Made by a program: the position numbers and the translations under genes | Part shown: positions 1 through 6,220 of the stretch, in pieces | Numbering within the stretch: the stretch's first letter is position 1 | Layout of the letters: every line of letters starts with the position of its first letter | Notes under the pieces: generated by a model | What the model was told of the DNA's origin: nothing | The model's input: the letters and a program-made list of their open reading frames with translations, nothing else | Databases searched by the model: none | IMG/VR virus record: IMGVR_UViG_3300006920_006847 | Location: 1 to 24,485 of that record | Length of the DNA stretch: 24,485 bases | Strand: one strand, 5' to 3' | Source: a virus

Positions 1-1208
1 ATGAATTATTATTAAAATTCTTAGAAAGATTTAGAGAGATGGATCCTGACATTATAGTAGGATGGAACAGTGATTATTTTGATATTCCTTATCTCTATTA
101 TAGAATGTGTAACGTTCTAGGTGAAGATGTAGCTCGTTATTTATCTCCAATTGGTCATGTAAGAGAAACACCTTGGTATAAAGATCAATACATACAGATA
201 GCAGGTGTAGAATCACTTGATTATATGCGTTTACATAAAAAGTTTAGTTGGGCAGATGAACCATCATTTAAATTAGATGCTATTGGGGAAAAGTATGTTG
301 GTGTAAATAAAATAGAATATGAAGGTAATCTCGATGATTTATTTGAAGCCGACATACATAAATTCATTCAGTATAACTTTGTTGATGTCGAGATTTTAAA
401 ACTACTAGATGAAAAATTAGAATATTTATCCTTAGTAAAAAACTTGGCTCATAAAGGCAAACACAACTATAGTGAAGTATATGCTAATACTAAAACACAA
501 GACGGAGCAATTTCAGCTTATTTATTAAGTAAAAAAATAGTTCCACCTGCAAAAGATCGTAATCCTTTATCTAAAAAGAATTATGCTGGTGGTTATTTAT
601 TCTGTCCTAAAGCTGGTATTTACAATTATGTATTTGATGAAGATTTAACTTCACTATACCCTTCAATTATTATGACTGTTAATATTGGTAAAGAAACAAT
701 GGTTGGTAGGATTATAGATGCGGATGATAGGAATAACCGTTTAGGATTAAATGATTTAAAGAATAAAGATCCTGAAGAAGAATTAATTATTGAAAACGCT
801 AAACGTAAAAAGACTAAACTCAAAGTAAAAGAATTGGTCAAATTTATAGAAAATAATAAATGGTCCATTTCAGCTAATGGGGTTATGTTTACCACAAATC
901 GCGAATCAGTTCTATCAACTATTCTTAAAAAATGGTTTGATGAGAGAGTTTTATATAAAAATGAAATGAAAACAGCATATAAATCTGGTAATAAAGAATT
1001 AGGTGCTGCATTTCATATGAAACAATATACAATGAAAATTTTGCTAAATAGTTTGTATGGTGCAACTGCTCTTGGTAGTTTCCGTTATGGTAATGTTATT
1101 TTATCTGAAGCCATTACATTAAGTGGTCAGCGTATTATCCAGGAAAGTGCACTAACAGCAAATCGCCACATGAATAAAATATTAAGAGAAGAAATTAAAT
1201 TAAATTAA
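1..1208 (+). CDS. 43: T4-like family B DNA polymerase, N-terminal/central part (gp43A), 5'-truncated by window edge
   Basis: Replicative DNA polymerase piece carrying the 3'-5' exonuclease and most of the palm and fingers. The frame is open from base 3, upstream of the first ATG at 39, so the gene begins outside the window. Visible motifs: Exo II-like GWNSDYFDIPYL, Exo III-like YNFVDVE, polymerase motif A DLTSLYPSII and motif B KILLNSLYGA. Residue order and spacing follow T4/RB69 gp43. The reading frame stops at 1206-1208, before motif C (DTDS), which lies in the separate gene at 1478. The product is therefore a split polymerase half that must pair with gp43B to make an active site. The last residues before the stop, after MNK near 1178, look like read-in to an insertion rather than polymerase. 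Family assignment is certain; whether the halves are translated separately or joined is not known. Confidence 0.93.
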   Translation, partial: ELLLKFLERFREMDPDIIVGWNSDYFDIPYLYYRMCNVLGEDVARYLSPIGHVRETPWYKDQYIQIAGVESLDYMRLHKKFSWADEPSFKLDAIGEKYVGVNKIEYEGNLDDLFEADIHKFIQYNFVDVEILKLLDEKLEYLSLVKNLAHKGKHNYSEVYANTKTQDGAISAYLLSKKIVPPAKDRNPLSKKNYAGGYLFCPKAGIYNYVFDEDLTSLYPSIIMTVNIGKETMVGRIIDADDRNNRLGLNDLKNKDPEEELIIENAKRKKTKLKVKELVKFIENNKWSISANGVMFTTNRESVLSTILKKWFDERVLYKNEMKTAYKSGNKELGAAFHMKQYTMKILLNSLYGATALGSFRYGNVILSEAITLSGQRIIQESALTANRHMNKILREEIKLN

Positions 1209-1480
1209 ATGCCATTAAAACCACAATCGATTAGAAAAGGTGTCACTATAAAAATTAATGACAATATAGTAGAAAAAGAAGAATTATTAGCTTTAAGTAC
1301 CTTTTGGGAAGAAAAACATATTACTTTTTTCAAGAAAATGTTAAAACAAGGAGGGAACTTTAAGATTATGAATGATCGCATATCCATTATTCCTGCTGAG
1401 GTACTCCGAAATAATAAAGGAGATAAATGGAGTAATGCTACTGTTAAATCCCCAGGCCCCGATGATAGATTTTAAATATG
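1176..1480 (+). other. About 305-bp insertion that splits gene 43 in the palm domain
   Basis: Motif B lies left of this stretch and motif C right of it. Joining base 1175 to base 1481 restores one frame reading NRHMN-KHLEDTPWW, which continues to YVAYSDTDS. Both edges carry ATGAA (1170-1174 and 1478-1482), so the exact borders can slide by a few bases. The length is 2 modulo 3, so the two polymerase halves lie in different frames. The insert encodes the 88-aa ORF at 1209-1475. I could not recognise group I intron core elements or intein motifs. Split gp43 genes at mobile-DNA insertion points are known in some T4-like Aeromonas phages. Insertion is my inference from protein continuity. Confidence 0.65.
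1209..1475 (+). CDS. Unknown 88-aa protein inside the split polymerase gene
   Basis: The ATG follows the gp43A TAA directly and is in the same frame, so only that single stop codon separates the two. The protein is basic in its first two thirds, with the segment FWEEKHITFFKKMLKQGG probably helical, then a short strand-rich part (FKIMNDRISIIPAEV) and a polar tail ending DDRF. No HNH, GIY-YIG or LAGLIDADG homing-endonuclease motif is visible, and no intein splice residues. The composition looks like real coding sequence. It could be a remnant of a mobile element, a small independent gene, or an extra domain added to the polymerase by stop readthrough. I do not recognise the family. Confidence 0.6.
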   Translation: MPLKPQSIRKGVTIKINDNIVEKEELLALSTFWEEKHITFFKKMLKQGGNFKIMNDRISIIPAEVLRNNKGDKWSNATVKSPGPDDRF

Positions 1481-2410
1481 AAGCATTTAGAAGATACTCC
1501 TTGGTGGATTTGTGATCCTGAAGATACTAATTACGTAGCATATTCAGATACCGATTCTATTTATATCCATGCTGAACCTCTACTTAAACACTTATATCCT
1601 GACTTTAATGAAATGTCGAGTGAGGATAAAGATGATAAATTAGAAGAAATTGCTTTACAATATCAAGATATTATTACTAATTCTTATGGTGATCTAGCTA
1701 CTAATTGTTTTAATGCTAGTGGTGAGCATAGGTTAGAAATGAAAACCGAATGCGTTATTCGTTCAGCTTACTTTAGAGCTACTAGAAGATATGCCCAATG
1801 GATTACTAAGCAAGAAGGTATTGTAAAAGAAACACTTGATGTCAAAGGTCTTGAGTTTAAAAAAGCAAATTTCCCACCTGTATTAGGTAAATTTTTTAAA
1901 CAAGCATTAATTGATGTTTTAAAAGGTGCCGAACAAAGTGATATAGATAAAAGAGTTAAAGAATTTAGGCAGCAAATATTAGATGGTAGTATTTCTCTTA
2001 TCCAATTAGGCAATCCAACCTCTGTTAAAACTCTTAACAAATACACTGAACGAAAAGCTAAAGCTGGAGAAATGTTTTCTATTGTGGCTAAAGGAGCCCC
2101 AGCAGCTGTAAGAGCAGTTATAAAATATAATGATTTAATTAAATTTTGGGGTTTAAATAAAGAATATAGTTACATTACCCAAGGTGAAAAAATAAAATGG
2201 ATATACCTCAAACCAAACCCATACCAAATTGAAGCTATTGCCTTTTTAGAGTTTGGTATTCCCGAAAAAATTCGTACATTTATTGACAAATACGCAGATA
2301 GAGAAAAAATATTTGAATCTATTCTGCTTAACAAATTAGAAGGTTTTTATTCAGATCTTGGTTGGAATTTAAACTTAAACCCATACAAAGATATATTTTT
2401 TAACTTATGA
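1478..2410 (+). CDS. 43: T4-like family B DNA polymerase, C-terminal part (gp43B)
   Basis: Carries catalytic motif C YSDTDS near residue 24, followed by the RATRRYA segment that matches the KKRY region of T4 gp43, then the thumb. It supplies the second catalytic aspartates that gp43A lacks. The C-terminal peptide NPYKDIFFNL is placed like the clamp-binding tail of gp43, which ends in DFLFG in T4. The ATG at 1478 would start the fragment a few residues before unique polymerase sequence; the frame is open back to 1469. Total visible polymerase (about 400 + 310 aa) plus the missing N-terminus fits the roughly 900 aa usual for the family. It overlaps the gp45 start by 4 nt (ATGA). Confidence 0.9.
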   Translation: MKHLEDTPWWICDPEDTNYVAYSDTDSIYIHAEPLLKHLYPDFNEMSSEDKDDKLEEIALQYQDIITNSYGDLATNCFNASGEHRLEMKTECVIRSAYFRATRRYAQWITKQEGIVKETLDVKGLEFKKANFPPVLGKFFKQALIDVLKGAEQSDIDKRVKEFRQQILDGSISLIQLGNPTSVKTLNKYTERKAKAGEMFSIVAKGAPAAVRAVIKYNDLIKFWGLNKEYSYITQGEKIKWIYLKPNPYQIEAIAFLEFGIPEKIRTFIDKYADREKIFESILLNKLEGFYSDLGWNLNLNPYKDIFFNL

Positions 2411-3141
2411 TAAACAAAATATTACTTCAATCAATACTTAATAAGTATCATTTAGGTGTTAACCAATCCGTTAAATGGGTTATTAATAATAATAATCTGG
2501 AAATTGATTTTGTAAGCCCTACTAAAGATATTATAGGTAAAGTATTATGTTCTGATTTTAAACTAGAGGATAGTGAAATTGCTATTTATGATACTAAAAA
2601 ACTATCTAACCTATTATCTATCTGTCAAGGTGATTTACTTTTAGAATTAGAAAAATCCCATAAAATCTACACCAAATTAAATATATCAGATGCAAGTTTT
2701 AACCTAACATATGCATTATCAGACCCATTGTTAATGGAAAAAGTAGGTACTGTTAATGTACCCCAATGGGTAGTGGAAATTCCATTAGAAAAAGAAAATA
2801 TTGCCAATTTAATTAAAGCTAAAAGTGCTTTAGGAGAAACAGATAATATGCTATTTACTACAACCCAAAATTTAGACAATGAAGATATTTGTGAGTTTGT
2901 TTTTGGAGATGAGATGGGGCATAACAATAAAATTATATATCAAATCTTAGGAGATATAAGAGAAACAGATCTAAAAATCCCATTCAATTCTGAAATGTTT
3001 AAATCTATTTTACAAGTAAATAAAGACATGGAAGAAGGTAAAATTTATGTGAGTAGTATGGGGTTAATGAAATTGGAGTTTAAAACCGATACTATTTACA
3101 GTGAATATTTTATGGTAAGGAAAGCTGAAACAAGTTTCTAA
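2407..3141 (+). CDS. 45: Sliding clamp, gp45-like
   Basis: DNA polymerase processivity factor: a trimeric ring loaded on DNA by gp44/62, also expected to link replication to late transcription in T4-type phages. At 244 aa it is close to T4 gp45 (228 aa). The segment EIAIYDTKKLSNLLSI matches the DVAIYDLNGFLGILSL region of T4 gp45, and the C-terminus EYFMVRKAETSF resembles its last strand. The start overlaps the gp43B stop (ATGA), suggesting translational coupling. Clamp proteins diverge strongly, so the call rests on these two segments, the length and the position directly after gene 43. Confidence 0.85.
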   Translation: MINKILLQSILNKYHLGVNQSVKWVINNNNLEIDFVSPTKDIIGKVLCSDFKLEDSEIAIYDTKKLSNLLSICQGDLLLELEKSHKIYTKLNISDASFNLTYALSDPLLMEKVGTVNVPQWVVEIPLEKENIANLIKAKSALGETDNMLFTTTQNLDNEDICEFVFGDEMGHNNKIIYQILGDIRETDLKIPFNSEMFKSILQVNKDMEEGKIYVSSMGLMKLEFKTDTIYSEYFMVRKAETSF

Positions 3142-3147
3142 AAAACC

Positions 3148-3184
3148 TATAATAAAGCAAAAAAGTTACATACGTATAATAAAG
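3148..3184 (+). promoter_or_regulatory. Two copies of TATAATAAAG upstream of hsp20: candidate promoter elements
   Basis: The 10-mer TATAATAAAG occurs at 3148-3157 and again at 3175-3184, 27 bases apart start to start, in the 109-base gap between gp45 and hsp20. Each contains a perfect sigma70-type -10 hexamer and also resembles the T4 late box TATAAATA. No convincing -35 box is seen. A TSS near 3190 would give an hsp20 leader of about 60 nt. The same 10-mer also occurs once inside coding DNA at 15705, so chance cannot be excluded. Confidence 0.35.
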
Positions 3185-3218
3185 TTACCTTAGGGCGCAC
3201 GTTTTATTTTTATTAACC

Positions 3219-3235
3219 GATGATCGAAAGACATC
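3219..3235 (+). promoter_or_regulatory. Small hairpin with GAAA tetraloop in the hsp20 leader
   Basis: GATG (3219-3222) pairs with CATC (3232-3235); after a bulged A, TC pairs with GA around a GAAA loop of the GNRA class. It ends 15 nt before the hsp20 ATG. Small heat-shock genes often carry RNA thermometers, but here there is no Shine-Dalgarno sequence to mask. A regulatory role is therefore only a possibility. Confidence 0.3.
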
Positions 3236-3250
3236 ACAAACTTAAATGAT

Positions 3251-3670
3251 ATGAGTACATTATTTCAAAACCCAACACCCTTCGATATTTTATATCGAAA
3301 TTTTTACAAAGCAGATGAAGCATACGCTCCTGCATTAAATTCAAAACAACCCCATCCTTTAGACATTTATTACGACCAAGAAGGTCTTTACTTCGAGGTT
3401 GCATGCACCGGTCTAACTAAAGAAGATATTTCAATAGAAGTTGAATCAGACGTTTTAAGGATATCTTACGATAAACCAAAAGAAGAAACCCCAACAGATC
3501 TATCAGGGTATATTTACCATGGTTTGAGTAAAAAGTCATTTAGTTTAGGATATAAAATTGCTCCTAAATTCGATTTGACTAAAATTGATGCTGAAATGGA
3601 AAATGGATTATTGAAGCTTTCAATCCCATTAACTAAAGAAGCTAAACCAAAATCAATTAAAATTAAGTAA
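3251..3670 (+). CDS. Small heat-shock protein, Hsp20/alpha-crystallin family
   Basis: ATP-independent holdase chaperone that binds unfolding proteins in the cytoplasm. The 139-aa length and layout fit IbpA-like proteins: a short N-terminal arm with FDILYRNFY, an alpha-crystallin domain from about residue 35 to 130 starting PLDIYYDQEGLYFEVACTGL, the typical end-of-domain AEMENGLLKLSIPL, and a C-terminal tail with SIKIK, which can act as the IxI-type motif for oligomer contacts. It has its own 109-base upstream gap and a hairpin immediately after it, so it may be a separate transcript. Hsp20 genes are known from T4-like cyanophages; here one lies beside groES/groEL, which suggests a joint folding role. 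Confidence 0.92.
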   Translation: MSTLFQNPTPFDILYRNFYKADEAYAPALNSKQPHPLDIYYDQEGLYFEVACTGLTKEDISIEVESDVLRISYDKPKEETPTDLSGYIYHGLSKKSFSLGYKIAPKFDLTKIDAEMENGLLKLSIPLTKEAKPKSIKIK

Positions 3671-3700
3671 CCTAAAGCGCCCTTAGGTTTACTTTAATTT
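3669..3700 (+). terminator. Hairpin overlapping the hsp20 stop codon, possible terminator
   Basis: AACCTAA (3669-3675) and TTAGGTT (3683-3689) form a perfect 7-bp stem with the GC-rich loop AGCGCCC. The stem is followed by a T-rich run with a few interruptions (to 3700). The stem is short and AT-rich, so a leaky intrinsic terminator is the best reading. Confidence 0.45.
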
Positions 3701-3721
3701 GGATACCCCAATATTTTTTCG

Positions 3722-3760
3722 TATATTCACGTTATATATTTAAAATAAAAACAGTTATAT
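3722..3760 (+). promoter_or_regulatory. A/T-rich leader with possible promoter before the chaperonin genes
   Basis: The 91-base gap 3671-3761 contains TTTG at 3698 and, about 20 bases on, TATATTCA at 3722. This is a weak fit to the Bacteroidetes TTTG / TAnnTTTG promoter pair. TTATATATTTA at 3732 is a loose T4-late-like alternative. The last bases AAAAACAGTTATAT (3747-3760) are shared with the leader of the gene at 11068. No Shine-Dalgarno box is present. Confidence 0.3.
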
Positions 3761-3761
3761 T

Positions 3762-4049
3762 ATGGCAGGAAGACAAAAAGGATCAACAACTTTAACCTAT
3801 ATTAAAGACCCATTTCTAGAACCTTATTTCATACAAATGGATGATCATAATTATACTTTGTGTAAAAATGTTCCTACACAAAATGGTGATTCTTATGAAA
3901 CAAAGCTTGGATTTTATGGCGGTTTAGATAGGTGTATTAATGGGATAGTTAGGGACCAAATAACTAAGAAAAATTATGAATCACTTCAGGATTATCTTAC
4001 AGAATATAAAGAATTACAAAACCGTTTAATCAATCATTTTAATATATGA
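3762..4049 (+). CDS. Conserved-looking phage protein of unknown function, 95 aa
   Basis: Starts MAGRQKGSTTL, then a central stretch with the pattern YTLCKNV ... KLGFYGGLDRCINGIVRDQ and a helical C-terminus (ESLQDYLTEYKELQNRL). This pattern resembles small phage proteins that carry a query-like strand pair followed by helices, but I do not recognise a named function. It is the first gene after the hairpin at 3669, and it overlaps groES by 4 nt (ATGA), so it is probably cotranscribed with groES-groEL. It might be an accessory factor of the chaperonin operon or just a neighbour. Confidence 0.75.
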   Translation: MAGRQKGSTTLTYIKDPFLEPYFIQMDDHNYTLCKNVPTQNGDSYETKLGFYGGLDRCINGIVRDQITKKNYESLQDYLTEYKELQNRLINHFNI

Positions 4050-4348
4050 AACTAGAACCCATGTATAATGCTGTGATAGTAAAACCTATCGAGCATACCG
4101 AATCCAAATATGGATCAATTATTGTACCTGATACAGGTAAAGAATCCTCCAAGAAAGGAGAAGTAATAGGAGTAGGCCCAGGCCACAACATCCCAGGAGT
4201 AGGATTTATAGAAACCCAACTTAAAGAAGGAGATATTGTAATCTTACCTTCTATGGGTTTTACTAAATTCGAATATGGGGATGAAGAATATTGGATTGGC
4301 CCTGAAAATCAAGTACTAAGCAAAATTAAATACGACGAAAATGAATAA
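4046..4348 (+). CDS. groES: Co-chaperonin GroES (Cpn10)
   Basis: Forms the seven-subunit lid of the GroEL chamber. The 100-aa length is normal for GroES. It begins MKLEPMYNAVIVKPIE like MNIRPLHDRVIVKRKE of E. coli. The mobile loop carries GSIIVPD at the place of GGIVL, the part that docks on GroEL. The core KKGEVIGVGPG and KEGDIVILP are typical. T4 codes a distant functional replacement (gp31) for head protein folding, and RB49 a GroES relative; this protein is closer to bacterial GroES than to gp31. It overlaps groEL by 8 nt, so the two are translationally coupled. Confidence 0.95.
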   Translation: MKLEPMYNAVIVKPIEHTESKYGSIIVPDTGKESSKKGEVIGVGPGHNIPGVGFIETQLKEGDIVILPSMGFTKFEYGDEEYWIGPENQVLSKIKYDENE

Positions 4349-5954
4349 AATTATAGAATTTGGACCCGAAGCAAGAACTAAACTTGTACGAGGTATTGAT
4401 AAATTAGCAGATGCTGTTGTGTCTACATTAGGACCTAATGGAAGAAACGTAATTATTTCACAACAAAACGGCATCCCCCAATCAACTAAAGATGGTGTTA
4501 CAGTAGCAAAATCTATTTCTTTAAAAGATGCTGTGGAAGAAGCAGGAGTGCAAATGGTAAAACAAGCTGCTATTAAAACTGCTGATATAGCAGGTGATGG
4601 GACAACTACCTCTACTCTTCTAGCTCGAGAAATGATTAAAACAGGATTAAGTTATCTTAATAATGGAGCTAATGCCGTTGAAATTAAAAGAAGTATTGAT
4701 GGTGCTGTTAAAAAAGTAGTAGAATTCCTTAAAGAAGAACTAAGTGAGGAAATCAGTTCTGAAGGACAGCTTGAACAAATTGCTGCGATTTCAGCAAATA
4801 ATGATAAAGAAGTAGGAAAACTAATTGCTACGGCTATGGAAAAAGTAGGCAGAGAAGGAATTGTTCACATTGAAGAATCTAAATCAGGTGAAACTTATCT
4901 TGAGACTGTAGAAGGAATGCAATTTGATCGAGGTTACAAGTCACATTATTTTGTTACTAATAATAACACAATGACTTGCAATTTAGAAAATCCATGGATT
5001 CTGATAGCTAATAGTAAATTTACTCAAGTAAAAGAATTACTTCCGGTTTTAGATAGTATTTCAAGTACTAATAGACCTTTACTTATAATTGCTGAAGATA
5101 TTGAAGGTGAAGCTCTTGCTACTCTTATTGTTAATAAGATTAGAGGAACTCTAAATGTTTGTGCTGTCAAAGCCCCAGATTTTGGTGATAGAAGAAGACT
5201 CGTAATGGAAGACATTGCTATTACTACAGGAGGTCAGGTTTTTGATAGTGAAAAGGGAATGAAACTTGAGAAATTTAGTTGGGATTGGTTAGGTGAAGCT
5301 CGTTTAGTAACAATAACTAAAGATGAAACTACTATTATTGATGGTAAAGGTGATGAAGAAGGAATTAATGCCAGAGTTGATGAATTAGAATCCCAGATTG
5401 ATAAAGCACAATCTAATTATGAAGTTGAAAAGTTACAGGAACGTTTAGCTAAATTTGTAGGTGGTGTATCTATTATCCATGTAGGAGGTTATACTGAGGG
5501 TGAGATGAAAGAGAAGAAAGATCGTGTAGATGATGCTTTGCATGCTACTAAAGCTGCTATCGAAGAAGGAATTATACCTGGTGGTGGGGCATCATTAGTT
5601 AAAGCTAAACAATGCCTTAATCCTAAAAATAGTATTGGAGAAAAAATTGTATTTGAGGCTTGTAGTAAACCTTTCTCTCAAATTCTAAAAAATGCTGGTA
5701 TTGATAATTCAACTTCTACTCAATGGGAAATGAATGTTTATACTTGTAGTAAGTGGGATGCTTATAATATTAAGACTGAAAAAGTGGTTAATATGAAAAA
5801 AGAGGGAATTATTGATCCTACTAAAGTAACTCGTACAGCTCTTGAAAACGCTGCTTCTGTTGCGGGGACCGTATTACTTACAGAATGTGTTGTAGTAGAA
5901 GATCTTGAAGATAAAAAAGAAGATACTAGTGCAATGATGAATGGGATGTTTTAA
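4341..5954 (+). CDS. groEL: Chaperonin GroEL (Cpn60), full length
   Basis: ATP-driven folding chamber, 537 aa against about 548 in E. coli. ATPase residues are intact: STKDGV with D51, AGDGTTT at 84-90, and VDDALHAT near residue 395 matching D398. Apical-domain landmarks GMQFDRGY, LLIIAEDIEGEALATLIVN and FGDRRR are present, as is the late block DPTKVTRTALENAASVAG. Differences: the substrate/GroES-binding stretch reads RGYKSHYF instead of RGYLSPYF, two cysteine-bearing segments (NVYTCSKWDAYN, EACSKPF) are unusual, and the C-terminal tail is short and acidic, ending MMNGMF rather than in GGM repeats. It appears fully active. The likely purpose is folding of phage capsid or other structural proteins with its own GroES. 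Confidence 0.96.
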   Translation: MNKIIEFGPEARTKLVRGIDKLADAVVSTLGPNGRNVIISQQNGIPQSTKDGVTVAKSISLKDAVEEAGVQMVKQAAIKTADIAGDGTTTSTLLAREMIKTGLSYLNNGANAVEIKRSIDGAVKKVVEFLKEELSEEISSEGQLEQIAAISANNDKEVGKLIATAMEKVGREGIVHIEESKSGETYLETVEGMQFDRGYKSHYFVTNNNTMTCNLENPWILIANSKFTQVKELLPVLDSISSTNRPLLIIAEDIEGEALATLIVNKIRGTLNVCAVKAPDFGDRRRLVMEDIAITTGGQVFDSEKGMKLEKFSWDWLGEARLVTITKDETTIIDGKGDEEGINARVDELESQIDKAQSNYEVEKLQERLAKFVGGVSIIHVGGYTEGEMKEKKDRVDDALHATKAAIEEGIIPGGGASLVKAKQCLNPKNSIGEKIVFEACSKPFSQILKNAGIDNSTSTQWEMNVYTCSKWDAYNIKTEKVVNMKKEGIIDPTKVTRTALENAASVAGTVLLTECVVVEDLEDKKEDTSAMMNGMF

Positions 5955-6220
5955 TGGAAACAAAAACTACAGAACACAATGAATTAATCGCAAATAGACA
6001 AGCCCCAGGAGATTCTTGGGTGCTTGTTGGCGATAAAGTAGTACATAAATCCCTCACAGAAGCTTTAGAGGCATGGTTTCAAAAAACACAACAAAAAGCT
6101 GAATTTAGGCTTGCCCCTTTAGATAGTAAATTGTATGTTATACGTCAACAAGAAGAAGAAATTCTACCTGAAGAACCTCAAAGTTTTAGCATTTATGGAG
6201 AATTTAAACAAGGAGTATAA
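5954..6220 (+). CDS. Unknown 88-aa protein between groEL and gene 44
   Basis: Starts by a TAATG overlap with the groEL stop. The visible structure is a short polar N-terminus, a likely strand-turn-strand DSWVLVGDKVV, a helix SLTEALEAWFQKTQQK, a strand EFRLAPLDSKLYVIRQQ and an acidic end (EEEILPEEPQ). No membrane segment or signal peptide. The GGAG in its last codons (near 6212) may act as the Shine-Dalgarno of gene 44, one of the few in the window. Coupling to groEL upstream and to the clamp loader downstream leaves the function open. Confidence 0.7.
   Translation: METKTTEHNELIANRQAPGDSWVLVGDKVVHKSLTEALEAWFQKTQQKAEFRLAPLDSKLYVIRQQEEEILPEEPQSFSIYGEFKQGV

Noticed and set aside
626-895. Antisense open frames over gp43A and others (such as 1768-2046, 2667-2927, 8945-9232, 22786-23016, all minus strand)
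   Set aside because: They mirror strong sense genes, have low-complexity Ser/Leu/Ile-rich products, and have no family motifs or leaders.
1150-1500. Group I intron or intein as the cause of the polymerase split
   Set aside because: The lengths and phase would allow splicing (5' side ends in T, 3' side in G), but I could not find the conserved intron core segments by eye, and the insert has stop codons and no intein splice residues. Kept only as an option to test by covariance model.
3142-3761. tRNA or other structured RNA genes in the two larger gaps
   Set aside because: The gaps are 109 and 91 bases long and neither contains a cloverleaf or T-loop sequence; only short hairpins were found.
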